Positions 39,198-48,659 of a DNA stretch of 64,000 nt are shown in pieces (the stretch's first letter is position 1; the number at the start of each line of letters is the position of its first letter). The stretch is from Streptococcus infantis (lineage in GTDB: Bacteria > Bacillota > Bacilli > Lactobacillales > Streptococcaceae): the NCBI RefSeq assembly GCF_000963255.1, contig NZ_JYOV01000002.1, forward strand, positions 1 to 64,000, in the 5' to 3' direction. Under the pieces are notes generated by a model. The model did not search any database. It worked only from the letters and a program-made list of their open reading frames with translations, and had not been told where the DNA came from. The position numbers were made by a program, and so were the translations under genes.

Positions 39198-39984
39198 TAT
39201 GATTTTAGGTCGATACATACCAGGAAATTCGATTATTCATCGTTTGGATCCTCGTAGTAAGTTAGTAGCAATGATTTTATTGATCATCATCGCTTTTTGG
39301 GCCAATAATCCAATTACAAATCTCATACTCTTCATTGCAACAGGCATATTTGTCATTTTATCAGAAGTTCCCTTATCTTTTTTTATAAAAGGTTTGCGGT
39401 CTATGTTTTTTCTGATTGCTTTTACAACCCTTTTTCAACTGTTCTTTATCTCTGGTGGTCAAATCTTGTTCGAGATGGGATTTATAAAAATCACAAGCTA
39501 TGGTATTGAGCAGGCAGGAATTATTTTTTGTCGTTTTGTGTTGATTATCTTTTTCTCAACCTTGCTTACTTTGACAACCATGCCATTGAGCTTGGCAACA
39601 GCGGTTGAATCCTTGCTTGGACCTTTAAAAAGATTTAAGGTTCCAGTTCATGAGATTGGACTCATGTTGTCAATGAGTTTACGTTTTGTGCCAACCTTGA
39701 TGGATGATACGATTCGAATTATGAATGCTCAAAAGGCGCGTGGTGTAGATTTTGGAGAAGGAAATGTAATTCAAAAGGTTAAGGCCATGATTCCTATTTT
39801 GATTCCTTTGTTCGCTACCAGTTTGAAAAGAGCAGATTCTCTTGCTACAGCCATGGAAGCTAGAGGCTATCAAGGAGGTAATGGACGTAGCCAGTATCGA
39901 CAGTTAAATTGGATGAACAGAGACAGTATAGCGCTATTATTTGTTTGTGTATTGGGTGCAATTCTATTTTTGCTAAAATCTTAG
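39190..39984 (+). CDS. ecfT: ECF transporter transmembrane protein EcfT
   Basis: A 264-residue membrane scaffold with about five to six hydrophobic segments. The two coupling motifs contacting the ATPases appear as [11 protein letters not shown] and [10 protein letters not shown] (Ala-Arg-Gly type). It completes the A1-A2-T module; no S component is encoded nearby, as usual for a shared group II transporter. Confidence 0.95.
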   Translation: MDNMILGRYIPGNSIIHRLDPRSKLVAMILLIIIAFWANNPITNLILFIATGIFVILSEVPLSFFIKGLRSMFFLIAFTTLFQLFFISGGQILFEMGFIKITSYGIEQAGIIFCRFVLIIFFSTLLTLTTMPLSLATAVESLLGPLKRFKVPVHEIGLMLSMSLRFVPTLMDDTIRIMNAQKARGVDFGEGNVIQKVKAMIPILIPLFATSLKRADSLATAMEARGYQGGNGRSQYRQLNWMNRDSIALLFVCVLGAILFLLKS

Positions 39985-40005
39985 AATGTAATATAAGGTA
40001 GAGGT

Positions 40006-40827
40006 ATGAACCGTTTTAAAAAATCAAAATATATCATTGTTCTATTTGTCGTTGTATTAGTAGTATCCGTTTTTTTAGTGACAACACAATCAAGTTCAGT
40101 TGTGACAAAAGCTGGAGATGGAATTTCATTGGTCGATAGAATAGTACAAAAGCCTTTTCAATGGCTTTCTTCCGTAAAATCTGATTTAGGTCGTTTGACC
40201 AGAACCTATAATGAGAATGAAACTCTCAAAAAAGAACTCTATCAGATGAAGAAGGAAACGAATGAAGCAGACAGTCTGAAGGAAGAAAATGAGCAACTAC
40301 GTCAGTTATTGGATATGAAATCAAAATTGAATGCAACCAAGTTAATTGCTTCTGACGTTATCACGAGAACTCCGGCAACCTGGAAACAAGAGTTGACAAT
40401 TGATTCAGGTTCTCAACAAGGTGTGACCAGTAATATGCTTGTGATTGCTGGTGGGGGACTGATTGGAAGCGTGGGAAAGGTTGAAGATAACTCTACTGTG
40501 GTCAACTTATTGACCAACGCGGAAAATACGGAGAAAATCTCCGTTAAAATCCAACACGGTTCTACTAGTATATATGGCATTATCATTGGGTACGACAAAG
40601 AAAAAGACTTGCTTAAAATAAGCCAGTTAAATAGTAGTAGTGATATCAGCCAAGGAGACAAGGTAGTTACAGGAGGTCTGGGCAACTTTAAAACTACAGA
40701 TATTCCCGTAGGAGAGGTTGTATCAGTTACCCATAGTAGTGATTATCTAACCAGAGAAGTTATGGTCAAACTCCATGCTGATCCAATGAATCTAAAAGTC
40801 GTAGAGTTAGTGGGGAATCCATCATGA
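40006..40827 (+). CDS. mreC: Rod/peripheral growth protein MreC
   Basis: A 273-residue bitopic protein with an N-terminal membrane span (about 9-27), a coiled coil (ETLKKELYQMKKETNEADSL...) and a C-terminal beta-barrel domain with the family pattern GSQQGVTSNMLVIAGGGLIGSVG. Streptococci have MreC and MreD but no MreB; the pair directs peripheral peptidoglycan synthesis. It overlaps mreD by four bases. Confidence 0.95.
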   Translation: MNRFKKSKYIIVLFVVVLVVSVFLVTTQSSSVVTKAGDGISLVDRIVQKPFQWLSSVKSDLGRLTRTYNENETLKKELYQMKKETNEADSLKEENEQLRQLLDMKSKLNATKLIASDVITRTPATWKQELTIDSGSQQGVTSNMLVIAGGGLIGSVGKVEDNSTVVNLLTNAENTEKISVKIQHGSTSIYGIIIGYDKEKDLLKISQLNSSSDISQGDKVVTGGLGNFKTTDIPVGEVVSVTHSSDYLTREVMVKLHADPMNLKVVELVGNPS

Positions 40828-41318
40828 GACTGTTGAAGCAGATAGGGATGTTTTTACTCTTGCCTATAGTTGTCTTAATAGACAGTCATTTAGGGCAATT
40901 TGTAAATAGTTTTTTTCCACATTTTCAAATTGTGAGCCACTTTATCTTCATCTTCTTGTTGTTTGAAACAATAGAAGTATCTGAGTATCTGTTTTTAGCT
41001 TATTGCCTAGTTCTAGGGCTTATATACGATATTTATTTCTTCCATTTGATTGGAGTCGCTAGTCTTCTATTTGTGATTATTGGAGCAATAGTGTATAAAA
41101 GCAACTCAGTTATTTTGTCAAATAGATGGACTCGACTATTAGCTATTTTAATGATGACTTTCTCTTTTGAATTTGGTAGTTTTCTTCTAGCGCAAATGAT
41201 TGGATTAACTGCTGAAAGTATAACAGTCTTTATCGTCTATGGTCTAGTTCCGTCAATGATATTAAACTGTCTCTGGATGTTAGTTTTTCAGTTTATTTTT
41301 GAAAAAATATATCTATAA
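40824..41318 (+). CDS. mreD: Rod/peripheral growth membrane protein MreD
   Basis: A 164-residue hydrophobic protein with about five membrane segments, typical of MreD. Its start overlaps the mreC stop. It is the last gene of the rodZ/pgsA/ecf/mre run before the terminator at 41340. Assignment rests on topology, size and position. Confidence 0.9.
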   Translation: MRLLKQIGMFLLLPIVVLIDSHLGQFVNSFFPHFQIVSHFIFIFLLFETIEVSEYLFLAYCLVLGLIYDIYFFHLIGVASLLFVIIGAIVYKSNSVILSNRWTRLLAILMMTFSFEFGSFLLAQMIGLTAESITVFIVYGLVPSMILNCLWMLVFQFIFEKIYL

Positions 41319-41332
41319 GAAAGAAACAAAAC

Positions 41333-41349
41333 TGTAATAAAGGCGTAAT
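41333..41349 (+). promoter_or_regulatory. WalR-like site upstream of pcsB
   Basis: TGTAAT, five bases, then CGTAAT matches the WalR direct repeat (TGTWAH-N5-TGTWAH) with one mismatch. It precedes TATACT (41371-41376). In pneumococcus pcsB is the key gene activated by WalRK. The site overlaps the mreD terminator stem. Confidence 0.7.
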
Positions 41350-41371
41350 ATTTATTAAGCCTTTTTTTGAT
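41340..41371 (+). terminator. Terminator after mreD
   Basis: AAAGGC and GCCTTT pair around a 14-base A/T-rich loop, then a T run follows. It overlaps the pcsB regulatory site. Confidence 0.75.
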
Positions 41372-41409
41372 ATACTAGTATTGTCTTAAAAGAAGGAGTA
41401 TTTACACTT

Positions 41410-42627
41410 ATGAAGAAAAAAATCCTAGCATCACTTTTGTTAAGTACAGTATTGGTCTCACAAGGAGCTGTTCTTTCAAGTGTTAAAGCAAATACAACAG
41501 ATGAAAAGATTGCTGCTCAAGATAGTAAAATTAGTAACTTGACAGCTCAACAGAAAGAAGCTCAAAAACAAGTAGACGAAATTCAAACTAAAGTTTCAGC
41601 TATTCAATCAGAACAAGAAAAATTACAATCTGAAAACGAAAAACTTCAAGAAGAATCAAAAAAACTTGAAGGTGAAATCGCAGAGCTTTCAAAAAATATC
41701 GTAGCACGTAACGAATCGCTTGAAAACCAAGCTCGTAGCGCACAAACGAACGGAACTGCTACAAGTTACATCAATACGATTATTAACTCTGACTCAATCA
41801 CAGAAGCTATTTCTCGTGTAGCAGCTATGAGTGAAATCGTATCAGCAAACAATAAAATGTTGCAGCAACAAAAAGAAGATAAGAAAGCTATCTCTGAAAA
41901 ACAAGTTGCAAACAACGAAGCAATCAATACAGTCATTGCTAACCAACAAACGCTTGCTGACGATGCTCAAGCTTTGACAACAAAACAAGCAGAATTGAAA
42001 GTAGCTGAGTTAAATCTTGCAGCTGAAAAAGCTACAGCAGAAAACGAAAAAGCTAGCTTGCTAGAGAAAAAAGCAGCAGCAGAGGCAGAAGCTAAAGCAG
42101 CAGCGGAGGCAGAAGCAGCATATAAAGCTAAACAAGCAAGTCAACAACAATCACTTGCAGCTTCAGCCAACACAACTTTTGCTGCACAAGTACAAGCAAC
42201 TTCAAGTTCTTCATCATCTTCATCATCAGATGATGAATCAAGCTACACACCTGCAGCAACTACTGTAAGTCAACGACCAACTTATAGTTCAAATGCTTCA
42301 AGTTACCCTACAGGTCAATGTACATGGGGTGCTAAGACTTTGGCTCCATGGGCTGGTGATTATTGGGGTAATGGTGGTCAGTGGGCTACTAGTGCAGCAG
42401 CAGCAGGTTTCCGTACAGGTTCTACACCACAAGTTGGTGCGATTGCTTGTTGGGATGATGGTGGCTATGGACACGTAGCGGTTGTTACAGCTGTTGAATC
42501 AACAACGCGTATTCAAGTTTCAGAATGTAACTATGATGGTAGCGGAACTCAACCAATCGGAAATTATCGTGGATGGTTTAATCCTACAGCATCACGTGGT
42601 ACAGTAAGATACATTTATCCAAACTAA
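41410..42627 (+). CDS. pcsB: Cell-separation peptidoglycan hydrolase PcsB
   Basis: A 405-residue secreted protein. Signal peptide (about 1-27), a long coiled coil (about 30-240, ending in an Ala-rich stretch), a Ser-rich linker and a C-terminal CHAP domain with the catalytic Cys in GQCTWGAK and His in GYGHVAVV. FtsEX binds the coiled coil and switches on cleavage of septal wall. It is essential in pneumococcus. Strong AGAAGGAG site and a WalR-type promoter precede it. Confidence 0.96.
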   Translation: MKKKILASLLLSTVLVSQGAVLSSVKANTTDEKIAAQDSKISNLTAQQKEAQKQVDEIQTKVSAIQSEQEKLQSENEKLQEESKKLEGEIAELSKNIVARNESLENQARSAQTNGTATSYINTIINSDSITEAISRVAAMSEIVSANNKMLQQQKEDKKAISEKQVANNEAINTVIANQQTLADDAQALTTKQAELKVAELNLAAEKATAENEKASLLEKKAAAEAEAKAAAEAEAAYKAKQASQQQSLAASANTTFAAQVQATSSSSSSSSSDDESSYTPAATTVSQRPTYSSNASSYPTGQCTWGAKTLAPWAGDYWGNGGQWATSAAAAGFRTGSTPQVGAIACWDDGGYGHVAVVTAVESTTRIQVSECNYDGSGTQPIGNYRGWFNPTASRGTVRYIYPN

Positions 42628-42649
42628 CATATTAATTATTATTAAATTT

Positions 42650-42680
42650 AGGGTGAGGTTTTATTAATCTCACCCTTTGT
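42650..42680 (+). terminator. Terminator after pcsB
   Basis: AGGGTGAG pairs perfectly with CTCACCCT and is followed by T residues, 22 bases after the pcsB stop. Confidence 0.9.
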
Positions 42681-42825
42681 ATAGTATTGATAAGAAATTT
42701 TCATCTAAATATTTTTATAATTAGAGAGTTAAATATGGATTGAAAATTATCAGATATGTAGCTAGAATAAATATGTTTATCAAACGAAATAAAAACTAGA
42801 GTTTAAGAGAGTTGGTACTGGAATT

Positions 42826-44040
42826 ATGTTTACTTATAAAATGAATGTTGATGTTCAAGAGTGGGATTTATTTTTGAAAAATCATCCTCAAGGGAATTTA
42901 TTGCAGAGTAGTGATTGGGCCAAGATAAAGGATACTTGGGGGAACGAGAGAGTTGGCTTTTATAAAGAGAATCAACTAGTTGGAGTAGCGAATATCTTAA
43001 TTCAGCCTCTTCCATTAGGATTTTCCATGTTCTATATTCCAAGAGGCCCAGTTATTAATTATGAAGATAAAGAACTTCTGAAATTTGTGCTTTTAACATT
43101 GAAAAAACTTGCTAAAAAAAGCCATGCAATAATGATCAAATTTGATCCAAGTCTGTTTATCAGTCGAAGTCTTATCGACCAAGAAACTATTCAAAATTCT
43201 AAAACTTTTGAAATTGTTGAGGAATTGCAAAAAAACAAAGTTCATTGGACAGGTTTGACAAAGGATATGGCAGAAAACATACAACCTCGTTTTCAAGCTA
43301 ATATTCATAAAGAAAACTTCTCGCTAGATCAACTATCCAAGTCTACTAGACAGGCAATCCGAACTGCAAGAAATAAAGGATTGGAAGTGAAATTCGGTGG
43401 ACTCGACTTATTAGATGAATTTTCATTTTTAATGAAGAAAACAGAGTCTCGTAAGAATATCAGTTTACGAGGCAAAGATTATTATCAGAAGTTACTGACT
43501 ACTTATCCTGATCACTCTTTTATCACACTGAGCTATTTAGATTTACCTAATAGACTGAAAGAAGTTGAGCAGCAACTCGAAAAGAATCTTAAAATAGCGC
43601 AGAAATTTACTGATAAAACGAAAGAAGGCAAAATAAAAGAGAATCAGCAAGAGAGAAAACGATTAGAGGAAGAAATTTCTTTTCTTAAGAGCCATATTGA
43701 TAGAGGGGACAGTGTCGTTCCATTGTCTGGAACTTTAACCATCGAATTTGGGAAAACTTCTGAAAACTTATATGCTGGAATGAATGAGGAATTTAGACAT
43801 TATCAACCTGCTATTCCTACATGGTTTGAGACTGCTCAGCATTCATTTGAACGTGGAGCAGAGACTCATAATATGGGTGGAATTGAAAATAATTTAGAGG
43901 GTGGGTTATTTAATTTTAAATCTAAGTTTAATCCCACTATCGAGGAATTTACTGGTGAGTTTAATTTCCCAACTAGCTCATTGTATTTCTTGTTTAATAT
44001 AGCCTATAAAATCCGGAAGAAACTTCGAAGTAGCAAGTAG
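42826..44040 (+). CDS. FemABX-family aminoacyltransferase (MurM/MurN-like)
   Basis: A 404-residue protein of the FemABX family, which adds amino acids from aminoacyl-tRNA to the lipid II side chain. Two GNAT-like halves are visible (LLQSSDWAKIKDTWG and YIPRGPVI in the first; FITLSYLDLP and NMGGIENNLEGGLFNFKSKF in the second). A helical-hairpin insertion at about 240-290 (RLKEVEQQLEKNLK...) matches the tRNA-synthetase-like arm. Length matches MurM and MurN (about 405). It sits alone between pcsB and rpsB, where pneumococcus, as I recall, has no gene. Its ribosome site is weak. Confidence 0.88.
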   Translation: MFTYKMNVDVQEWDLFLKNHPQGNLLQSSDWAKIKDTWGNERVGFYKENQLVGVANILIQPLPLGFSMFYIPRGPVINYEDKELLKFVLLTLKKLAKKSHAIMIKFDPSLFISRSLIDQETIQNSKTFEIVEELQKNKVHWTGLTKDMAENIQPRFQANIHKENFSLDQLSKSTRQAIRTARNKGLEVKFGGLDLLDEFSFLMKKTESRKNISLRGKDYYQKLLTTYPDHSFITLSYLDLPNRLKEVEQQLEKNLKIAQKFTDKTKEGKIKENQQERKRLEEEISFLKSHIDRGDSVVPLSGTLTIEFGKTSENLYAGMNEEFRHYQPAIPTWFETAQHSFERGAETHNMGGIENNLEGGLFNFKSKFNPTIEEFTGEFNFPTSSLYFLFNIAYKIRKKLRSSK

Positions 44041-44331
44041 AAAGTCAAAGACTTATTGGCAAGTTTAATCTTTAGTAATTGTTTTTTTGATAACATAGAG
44101 TATGAAGATATGACACTTGCTATCAAAAAATATAAAGTAGATTCTTTCATATCAAAATATTTAAGTTATCAACTCGAAATATTTTGTATTTATCTGAATC
44201 TCAACATAAGCGGTTATTGCACATTTAGCAGTAACAATTTATGTTGGGATGTTTTTTTATTTAAAGTTAATAAATTTTTTTAAAATTTCTGTTGGGAAGT
44301 TAGGTTATGAAGGAAAAACTAGCAAAATTAC
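44041..44331. other. Gene-free AT-rich stretch after the FemABX gene
   Basis: I see no convincing gene here. The one 75-codon frame (44056-44283) has no good ribosome site or homologue I recognise and overlaps a terminator. The segment contains that hairpin at 44202-44257 and otherwise AT-rich sequence, perhaps scar DNA from insertion of the FemABX gene. Confidence 0.6.
44202..44257 (+). terminator. Terminator-like hairpin after the FemABX gene
   Basis: An outer stem CAACATAA/TTATGTTG encloses an inner stem GTTATTGC/GCAGTAAC, followed by GGATGTTTTTTT. Confidence 0.7.
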
Positions 44332-44360
44332 TTGAAAAAAAGGCTCAACTATGATACAAT
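44332..44360 (+). promoter_or_regulatory. rpsB promoter
   Basis: TTGAAA (44332-44337), 17 bases, then TACAAT (44355-44360) with an extended -10 TG. It leaves a leader of about 110 bases before rpsB. Confidence 0.8.
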
Positions 44361-44389
44361 GTAACTTGTCGTGTAAACGATAATACTCA

Positions 44390-44447
44390 TTCTTGATGAA
44401 TTGTGAAGCTGTTGCCTTCGGGTCGTTTTGCAAGCTGAAATCAAGAA
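44390..44447 (+). promoter_or_regulatory. Structured 5' leader of rpsB
   Basis: TTCTTGAT (44390-44397) pairs perfectly with ATCAAGAA (44440-44447). Inside, AGCT pairs with AGCT (44407-44410 and 44433-44436), and CC-TTCG-GG forms a stable tetraloop. No T run follows, so it is not a terminator. A ribosomal protein S2 autoregulatory element is a reasonable guess. Confidence 0.6.
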
Positions 44448-44476
44448 GAGGAAAAAAACAAAAAGGAGAAATACTC

Positions 44477-45259
44477 ATGGCAGTAATTTCAATGAAACAA
44501 CTTCTTGAGGCTGGTGTACACTTTGGTCACCAAACTCGTCGCTGGAACCCTAAGATGGCTAAGTACATCTTCACTGAACGTAACGGAATCCACGTTATCG
44601 ACTTGCAACAAACTGTAAAATACGCTGACCAAGCATACGACTTCATGCGTGATGCTGCAGCTAATGATGCAGTTGTATTGTTTGTTGGTACTAAGAAACA
44701 AGCAGCTGACGCAGTTGCTGAAGAAGCAGTACGTTCAGGTCAATACTTCATCAACCACCGTTGGTTGGGTGGAACTCTTACAAACTGGGGAACAATCCAA
44801 AAACGTATCGCTCGTTTGAAAGAAATCAAACGTATGGAAGAAGATGGAACTTTTGAAGTTCTTCCTAAGAAAGAAGTTGCACTTCTTAACAAACAACGTG
44901 CACGTCTTGAAAAATTCTTGGGTGGTATCGAAGATATGCCTCGTATTCCAGATGTAATGTACGTAGTTGACCCACATAAAGAGCAAATCGCTGTTAAAGA
45001 AGCTAAAAAATTGGGAATCCCAGTTGTAGCGATGGTTGACACAAACACAGATCCAGACGATATCGATGTAATCATCCCAGCTAACGATGACGCTATCCGC
45101 GCAGTTAAGTTGATTACAGCTAAATTGGCAGACGCTATCATCGAAGGTCGCCAAGGTGAAGATGCTGTTGCAGCAGTTGAAGCAGAATTTGCAGCTTCAG
45201 AAGCTCAAGCAGACTCAATCGAAGAAATCGTTGAAGTTGTAGAAGGCGACAACGCTTAA
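44477..45259 (+). CDS. rpsB: 30S ribosomal protein S2
   Basis: A 260-residue ribosomal protein of the small subunit, needed for S1/bS21 binding. It begins [19 protein letters not shown] and has WLGGTLTNW and [12 protein letters not shown], all typical of S2. I chose the ATG at 44477, eight bases after AAAAGGAGAA; a longer frame starting upstream would translate the structured leader. The tail is acidic. It is followed by tsf, with a hairpin between. Confidence 0.98.
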   Translation: MAVISMKQLLEAGVHFGHQTRRWNPKMAKYIFTERNGIHVIDLQQTVKYADQAYDFMRDAAANDAVVLFVGTKKQAADAVAEEAVRSGQYFINHRWLGGTLTNWGTIQKRIARLKEIKRMEEDGTFEVLPKKEVALLNKQRARLEKFLGGIEDMPRIPDVMYVVDPHKEQIAVKEAKKLGIPVVAMVDTNTDPDDIDVIIPANDDAIRAVKLITAKLADAIIEGRQGEDAVAAVEAEFAASEAQADSIEEIVEVVEGDNA

Positions 45260-45280
45260 TTCATATAAATAGTAATTACC

Positions 45281-45317
45281 TAGGAGGGCGGGGCTTAGCC
45301 CGGCTCTCCTATTTTTA
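45281..45317 (+). terminator. Attenuator-like hairpin between rpsB and tsf
   Basis: TAGGAGGGCGGGGC and GCCCGGCTCTCCTA form a long GC-rich stem (one wobble, one mismatch) with a TTA loop, followed by ATTTTT. It lies inside the rpsB-tsf operon, so it probably reduces tsf expression relative to rpsB. Confidence 0.75.
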
Positions 45318-45337
45318 AAAAATATAGGAGAATCAAA

Positions 45338-46378
45338 ATGGCAGAAATTACAGCTAAACTTGTTAAAGAGTTGCGTGAAAAATCTGGTGCTGGTGTTATG
45401 GACGCTAAAAAAGCATTGGTTGAAGTTGAAGGCGATATCGAAAAAGCGATCGAATTGCTTCGCGAAAAAGGTATGGCAAAAGCAGCTAAGAAAGCTGACC
45501 GTGTTGCTGCAGAAGGTTTGACTGGTGTTTATGTTGACGGTAACGTTGCAGCAGTTGTTGAAGTAAATGCTGAAACTGACTTCGTTGCGAAAAACGCTCA
45601 ATTTGTTGAGTTGGTAAACGCAACAGCTAAAGCGATCGCAGAAGGAAAACCAGCTAACAACGAAGAAGCTCTTGCTTTGACAATGCCTTCAGGTGAAACT
45701 CTTGAAGCGGCTTATGTGTCTGCAACAGCAACTATCGGAGAAAAAATCTCATTCCGTCGCTTTGCTTTGATTGAAAAAACAGATGCACAACACTTCGGAG
45801 CATACCAACACAACGGTGGACGTATCGGTGTTATCTCTGTAATCGAAGGTGGAGATGAAGCACTTGCTAAACAAATTTCAATGCACATCGCTGCTATGAA
45901 ACCAACAGTTCTTTCATACAAAGAATTGGATGAGCAATTTGTTAAAGATGAGTTGGCACAATTGAATCACGTTATCGATCAAGATAACGAAAGCCGTGCT
46001 ATGGTTGGTAAACCAGCTCTTCCACACTTGAAATATGGATCAAAAGCTCAATTAACTGATGAAGTGATTGCTCAAGCTGAAGCTGATATTAAAGCTGAGT
46101 TGGCTGCAGAAGGCAAACCAGAAAAAATCTGGGATAAAATCATCCCAGGTAAAATGGATCGTTTCTTGCTTGACAACACTAAAGTTGACCAAGCATACAC
46201 ACTTCTTGCACAAGTTTACATCATGGATGACAGCAAGACAGTTGAAGCTTACCTTGAATCAGTTAACGCTTCAGTAGTTGAGTTCGCTCGCTTTGAAGTT
46301 GGTGAAGGTATCGAAAAAGCTGCAAACGACTTTGAAGCAGAAGTTGCAGCTACAATGGCAGCAGCCTTGAATAACTAA
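45338..46378 (+). CDS. tsf: Elongation factor Ts
   Basis: A 346-residue guanine-nucleotide exchange factor for EF-Tu. The N-terminal UBA-like module ([20 protein letters not shown]) and the core signature [11 protein letters not shown] are intact; the TDFV motif inserts into EF-Tu. The length, larger than the E. coli protein, is normal for streptococci. Preceded by ATAGGAGAATC. Confidence 0.98.
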   Translation: MAEITAKLVKELREKSGAGVMDAKKALVEVEGDIEKAIELLREKGMAKAAKKADRVAAEGLTGVYVDGNVAAVVEVNAETDFVAKNAQFVELVNATAKAIAEGKPANNEEALALTMPSGETLEAAYVSATATIGEKISFRRFALIEKTDAQHFGAYQHNGGRIGVISVIEGGDEALAKQISMHIAAMKPTVLSYKELDEQFVKDELAQLNHVIDQDNESRAMVGKPALPHLKYGSKAQLTDEVIAQAEADIKAELAAEGKPEKIWDKIIPGKMDRFLLDNTKVDQAYTLLAQVYIMDDSKTVEAYLESVNASVVEFARFEVGEGIEKAANDFEAEVAATMAAALNN

Positions 46379-46387
46379 TAAAAAAGT

Positions 46388-46412
46388 AAGGAAGCTAATT
46401 TGCTTCCTTTTC
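46388..46412 (+). terminator. Terminator after tsf
   Basis: AAGGAAGC pairs with GCTTCCTT around TAATTT and is followed by T residues. A second small hairpin with GGATTC/GAATCC and seven T (46424-46447) backs it up. Confidence 0.85.
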
Positions 46413-46463
46413 TTTTGTTAGAGGGGATTCATAGGAATCCTTTTTTTATTTTAAACGGTAAAC

Positions 46464-46486
46464 AAAAAGCCCTATACAAGGGCTTA
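46464..46486 (-). terminator. Terminator after cysK
   Basis: On the minus strand AAGCCCTTG and TAGGGCTTTTTG form a stem-loop with a T run, 15 bases after the cysK stop. Confidence 0.85.
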
Positions 46487-46500
46487 GTGTATTTAGGAGA

Positions 46501-47427
46501 CTACACTTCGAATTCATAGAGTGCTGTAGATAGGTAACGTTCTCCGTTATCTGGTGCAAGCGCAAGGACTTTTTTACCTGCTCCAAGTTTTTTAGCGACT
46601 TCAATTGCTGCATAGATAGCTGCTGCAGAAGAAATACCGACTAAGAATCCTTCTTTTCCACCGATTTCACGGCCAAGTGCAAGAGCATTATCTGATGTTA
46701 CACGAACGATACCATCGTAAGCTTTTGTATCAAGTGTATCTGGAATGAATCCAGCAGAGATACCTTGAATTTTGTGAGGACCTGGCTTTTCACCAGACAA
46801 GATAGCTGACTCGTTTGCCTCAACAGCAAAAACTTGAATGTTTGAGTTAGCAGTTTTAAGAGCATGAGAAACACCAGAAATAGTTCCTCCAGTACCAACA
46901 CCGGCAACAAAGGCGTCTAAACCATCAGCTCCGAAATCAGCTAGAATTTCAGCTCCTGTTGTTCTTTCGTGAACTTCTGGGTTAGCTTGGTTATTAAACT
47001 GTAATGGTAGGAAACCATCACGCTCAGCAGCAATTTCCTGCGCTTTTGCAATCGCACCTTTCATTCCTTCGCTACCAGGAGTGAGGACTAGTTCAGCTCC
47101 ATAAGCTTGGATAATTTTACGACGTTCCACGCTCATTGTTTCAGGCATAACGATAACAACTTTATAGCCTTTAGCGGCACCAACCCATGAGAGACCAATA
47201 CCAGTGTTCCCACTAGTTGCTTCTACAATGGTAGAACCTGGTTTCAATTTACCTTCTTGTTCTGCTTTTTCAATCATGCTTAGGGCGATACGGTCCTTAA
47301 CTGACGATCCTGGGTTAAAAGCTTCAAGTTTTACATAAACATCTGCTGCACCTTCTGGTACAATGTTATTCAATTTAACAATCGGTGTTCTACCGATGAG
47401 TTCTGTGATATTGTTATAAATTGCCAT
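46501..47427 (-). CDS. cysK: Cysteine synthase (O-acetylserine sulfhydrylase)
   Basis: A 308-residue PLP enzyme that makes cysteine from O-acetylserine and sulfide. The PLP-lysine is in SSVKDRIAL, the substrate loop is TSGNTGIGL, and the phosphate loop is [10 protein letters not shown]. The ending [13 protein letters not shown] is typical of CysK. CysM cannot be wholly excluded by sequence alone. It is monocistronic, facing the rpsB-tsf operon. Confidence 0.95.
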   Translation of the reverse strand: MAIYNNITELIGRTPIVKLNNIVPEGAADVYVKLEAFNPGSSVKDRIALSMIEKAEQEGKLKPGSTIVEATSGNTGIGLSWVGAAKGYKVVIVMPETMSVERRKIIQAYGAELVLTPGSEGMKGAIAKAQEIAAERDGFLPLQFNNQANPEVHERTTGAEILADFGADGLDAFVAGVGTGGTISGVSHALKTANSNIQVFAVEANESAILSGEKPGPHKIQGISAGFIPDTLDTKAYDGIVRVTSDNALALGREIGGKEGFLVGISSAAAIYAAIEVAKKLGAGKKVLALAPDNGERYLSTALYEFEV

Positions 47428-47491
47428 ATTAGCACCTCTTTATATAAGATGCTACTAGTATAACGCTAACTTTAACTTTTGTAAAATATAG

Positions 47492-47520
47492 AAATCCTAT
47501 CGGAGTGATAGGATTTTTTT
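47492..47520. terminator. Hairpin between cysK and the PH-domain gene
   Basis: AAATCCTATC and GATAGGATTT form a perfect 10-bp stem with a five-base loop and T-rich flanks on both sides. It would end the yigZ/PH-domain transcript on the minus strand. Confidence 0.75.
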
Positions 47521-47523
47521 ATA

Positions 47524-47967
47524 TCAGTGATTCAAACCATTCATATTCAAACGATTATGATAAGCTAAGTCAAATAGATAGGTGTAAAGAGGTACAATAT
47601 CAGTTTTCTTTGGAAATTCAAATTTGTGAGAATTAAAATGCTCATTGTGAGATTTTAAAAAGGCATTTTCTAAATAAGTAATCGTAATCTCACTATCATC
47701 AATCCCAAGTCCAGCAGTTTCCATTTCAACATTGACAATGTTCATGAGGAAAATTGATTTGATAGACATCTTCCGTCCGGTTGCCCCTTGTTTATCTGTA
47801 AAGATGATTCGGATATTTGTAAAGATAATTGAGTCACGAATGAGTTTATATCCGCTTTGAATTTCTTCATTTTCTAATAAATATTGTCCAAACTCCTTGG
47901 TAAGAGCTTCTTTACTTTGCTCACTGAAGTTTCCAGCGAGTCCCTGAATTAATCTTCCAAAAGCCAT
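47524..47967 (-). CDS. Bacterial PH-domain protein
   Basis: A 147-residue soluble protein matching the bacterial PH-domain (bPH, PF08000-like) family: a long N-terminal helix (MAFGRLIQGLAGNFSEQSKE), then beta strands with LIRDSIIFTNIRIIFTDKQG and KSIFLMNIVNVEMETAG. It lies 16 bases after yigZ and is probably co-transcribed. Members are widespread in Firmicutes with no assigned role; no catalytic residues are expected. Confidence 0.85.
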   Translation of the reverse strand: MAFGRLIQGLAGNFSEQSKEALTKEFGQYLLENEEIQSGYKLIRDSIIFTNIRIIFTDKQGATGRKMSIKSIFLMNIVNVEMETAGLGIDDSEITITYLENAFLKSHNEHFNSHKFEFPKKTDIVPLYTYLFDLAYHNRLNMNGLNH

Positions 47968-47983
47968 ATGATATTTCCTTTCT

Positions 47984-48619
47984 TTACGATAGGTTTACAG
48001 GTACTTCAACTTCACGTAAACCTTTGTCAGTTAGAGTAACTTTTCCATTGAAAAATTCAATGAGATCAGCCTTGATACCTTCTTTCTTTTCTTTATCAAT
48101 GAAAATCATAGTGTCAACTTGATCTGTAAAGTTTGTCTCTAATTCTATGAGATTATGCTCTTTAAGAAAATTCCCATATTCTTGATACTGGGCATAGGAC
48201 ATGTGAATTTGGATCCCTGCCTGTTCTTTAATTTCAATAATGCCAATTTCCTTAACTGCTAGGGCAACACTACCAGCATAAGCGCGAATCAAACCACCAG
48301 CCCCTAGTTTGATACCACCAAAATAACGAGTAACTACAACACAGACATTAGTAAGGTTGTGATTCTCCAGAACTCCTAGCATAGGAACGCCAGCAGTCCC
48401 ACTAGGTTCTCCATCATCACTAGTTCGCTTGATTTCACTACGCTCACCGACAATAAAAGCAGAGCAGTTGTGGGTAGCTTTATAGTGTTCTTTTTTAATA
48501 GTTGTGATAAAATCACGAGCCTCTTCCTCACTATAGACACGTTTGGCATGACAGATAAAGCGTGATTTTTTGATTTCTTCTTGGACTTGTCCGTCCTCTT
48601 TTATAGTTCTGTATTCCAT
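47984..48619 (-). CDS. yigZ: YigZ/IMPACT-family protein
   Basis: A 211-residue member of the IMPACT/YigZ family. The N-terminal UPF0029 domain carries KKSRFICHAKRV, THNCSAFIVG, RTSDDGEPSGTAGVPML and VVVTRYFGGIKLGAGGLIRAY. The C-terminal domain is DUF1949. Relatives interact with ribosomes or GCN1-type factors in eukaryotes; the bacterial role is unclear. It is divergent from comFA with a 55-base gap that holds the SigX box. Confidence 0.93.
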   Translation of the reverse strand: MEYRTIKEDGQVQEEIKKSRFICHAKRVYSEEEARDFITTIKKEHYKATHNCSAFIVGERSEIKRTSDDGEPSGTAGVPMLGVLENHNLTNVCVVVTRYFGGIKLGAGGLIRAYAGSVALAVKEIGIIEIKEQAGIQIHMSYAQYQEYGNFLKEHNLIELETNFTDQVDTMIFIDKEKKEGIKADLIEFFNGKVTLTDKGLREVEVPVNLS

Positions 48620-48659
48620 ATTTTTATTGTACTAAAAAATAGCGTAAAGTTCTACATTT

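Noticed and set aside
44056-44283. A 75-codon open frame after the FemABX gene
   Set aside because: No good ribosome-binding site, composition like the AT-rich background, overlap with a terminator hairpin, and no family I recognise.
44393-44476. An in-frame 5' extension of rpsB
   Set aside because: It would translate a structured leader, and the S2 N-terminus with a strong AAAAGGAG site begins at 44477.
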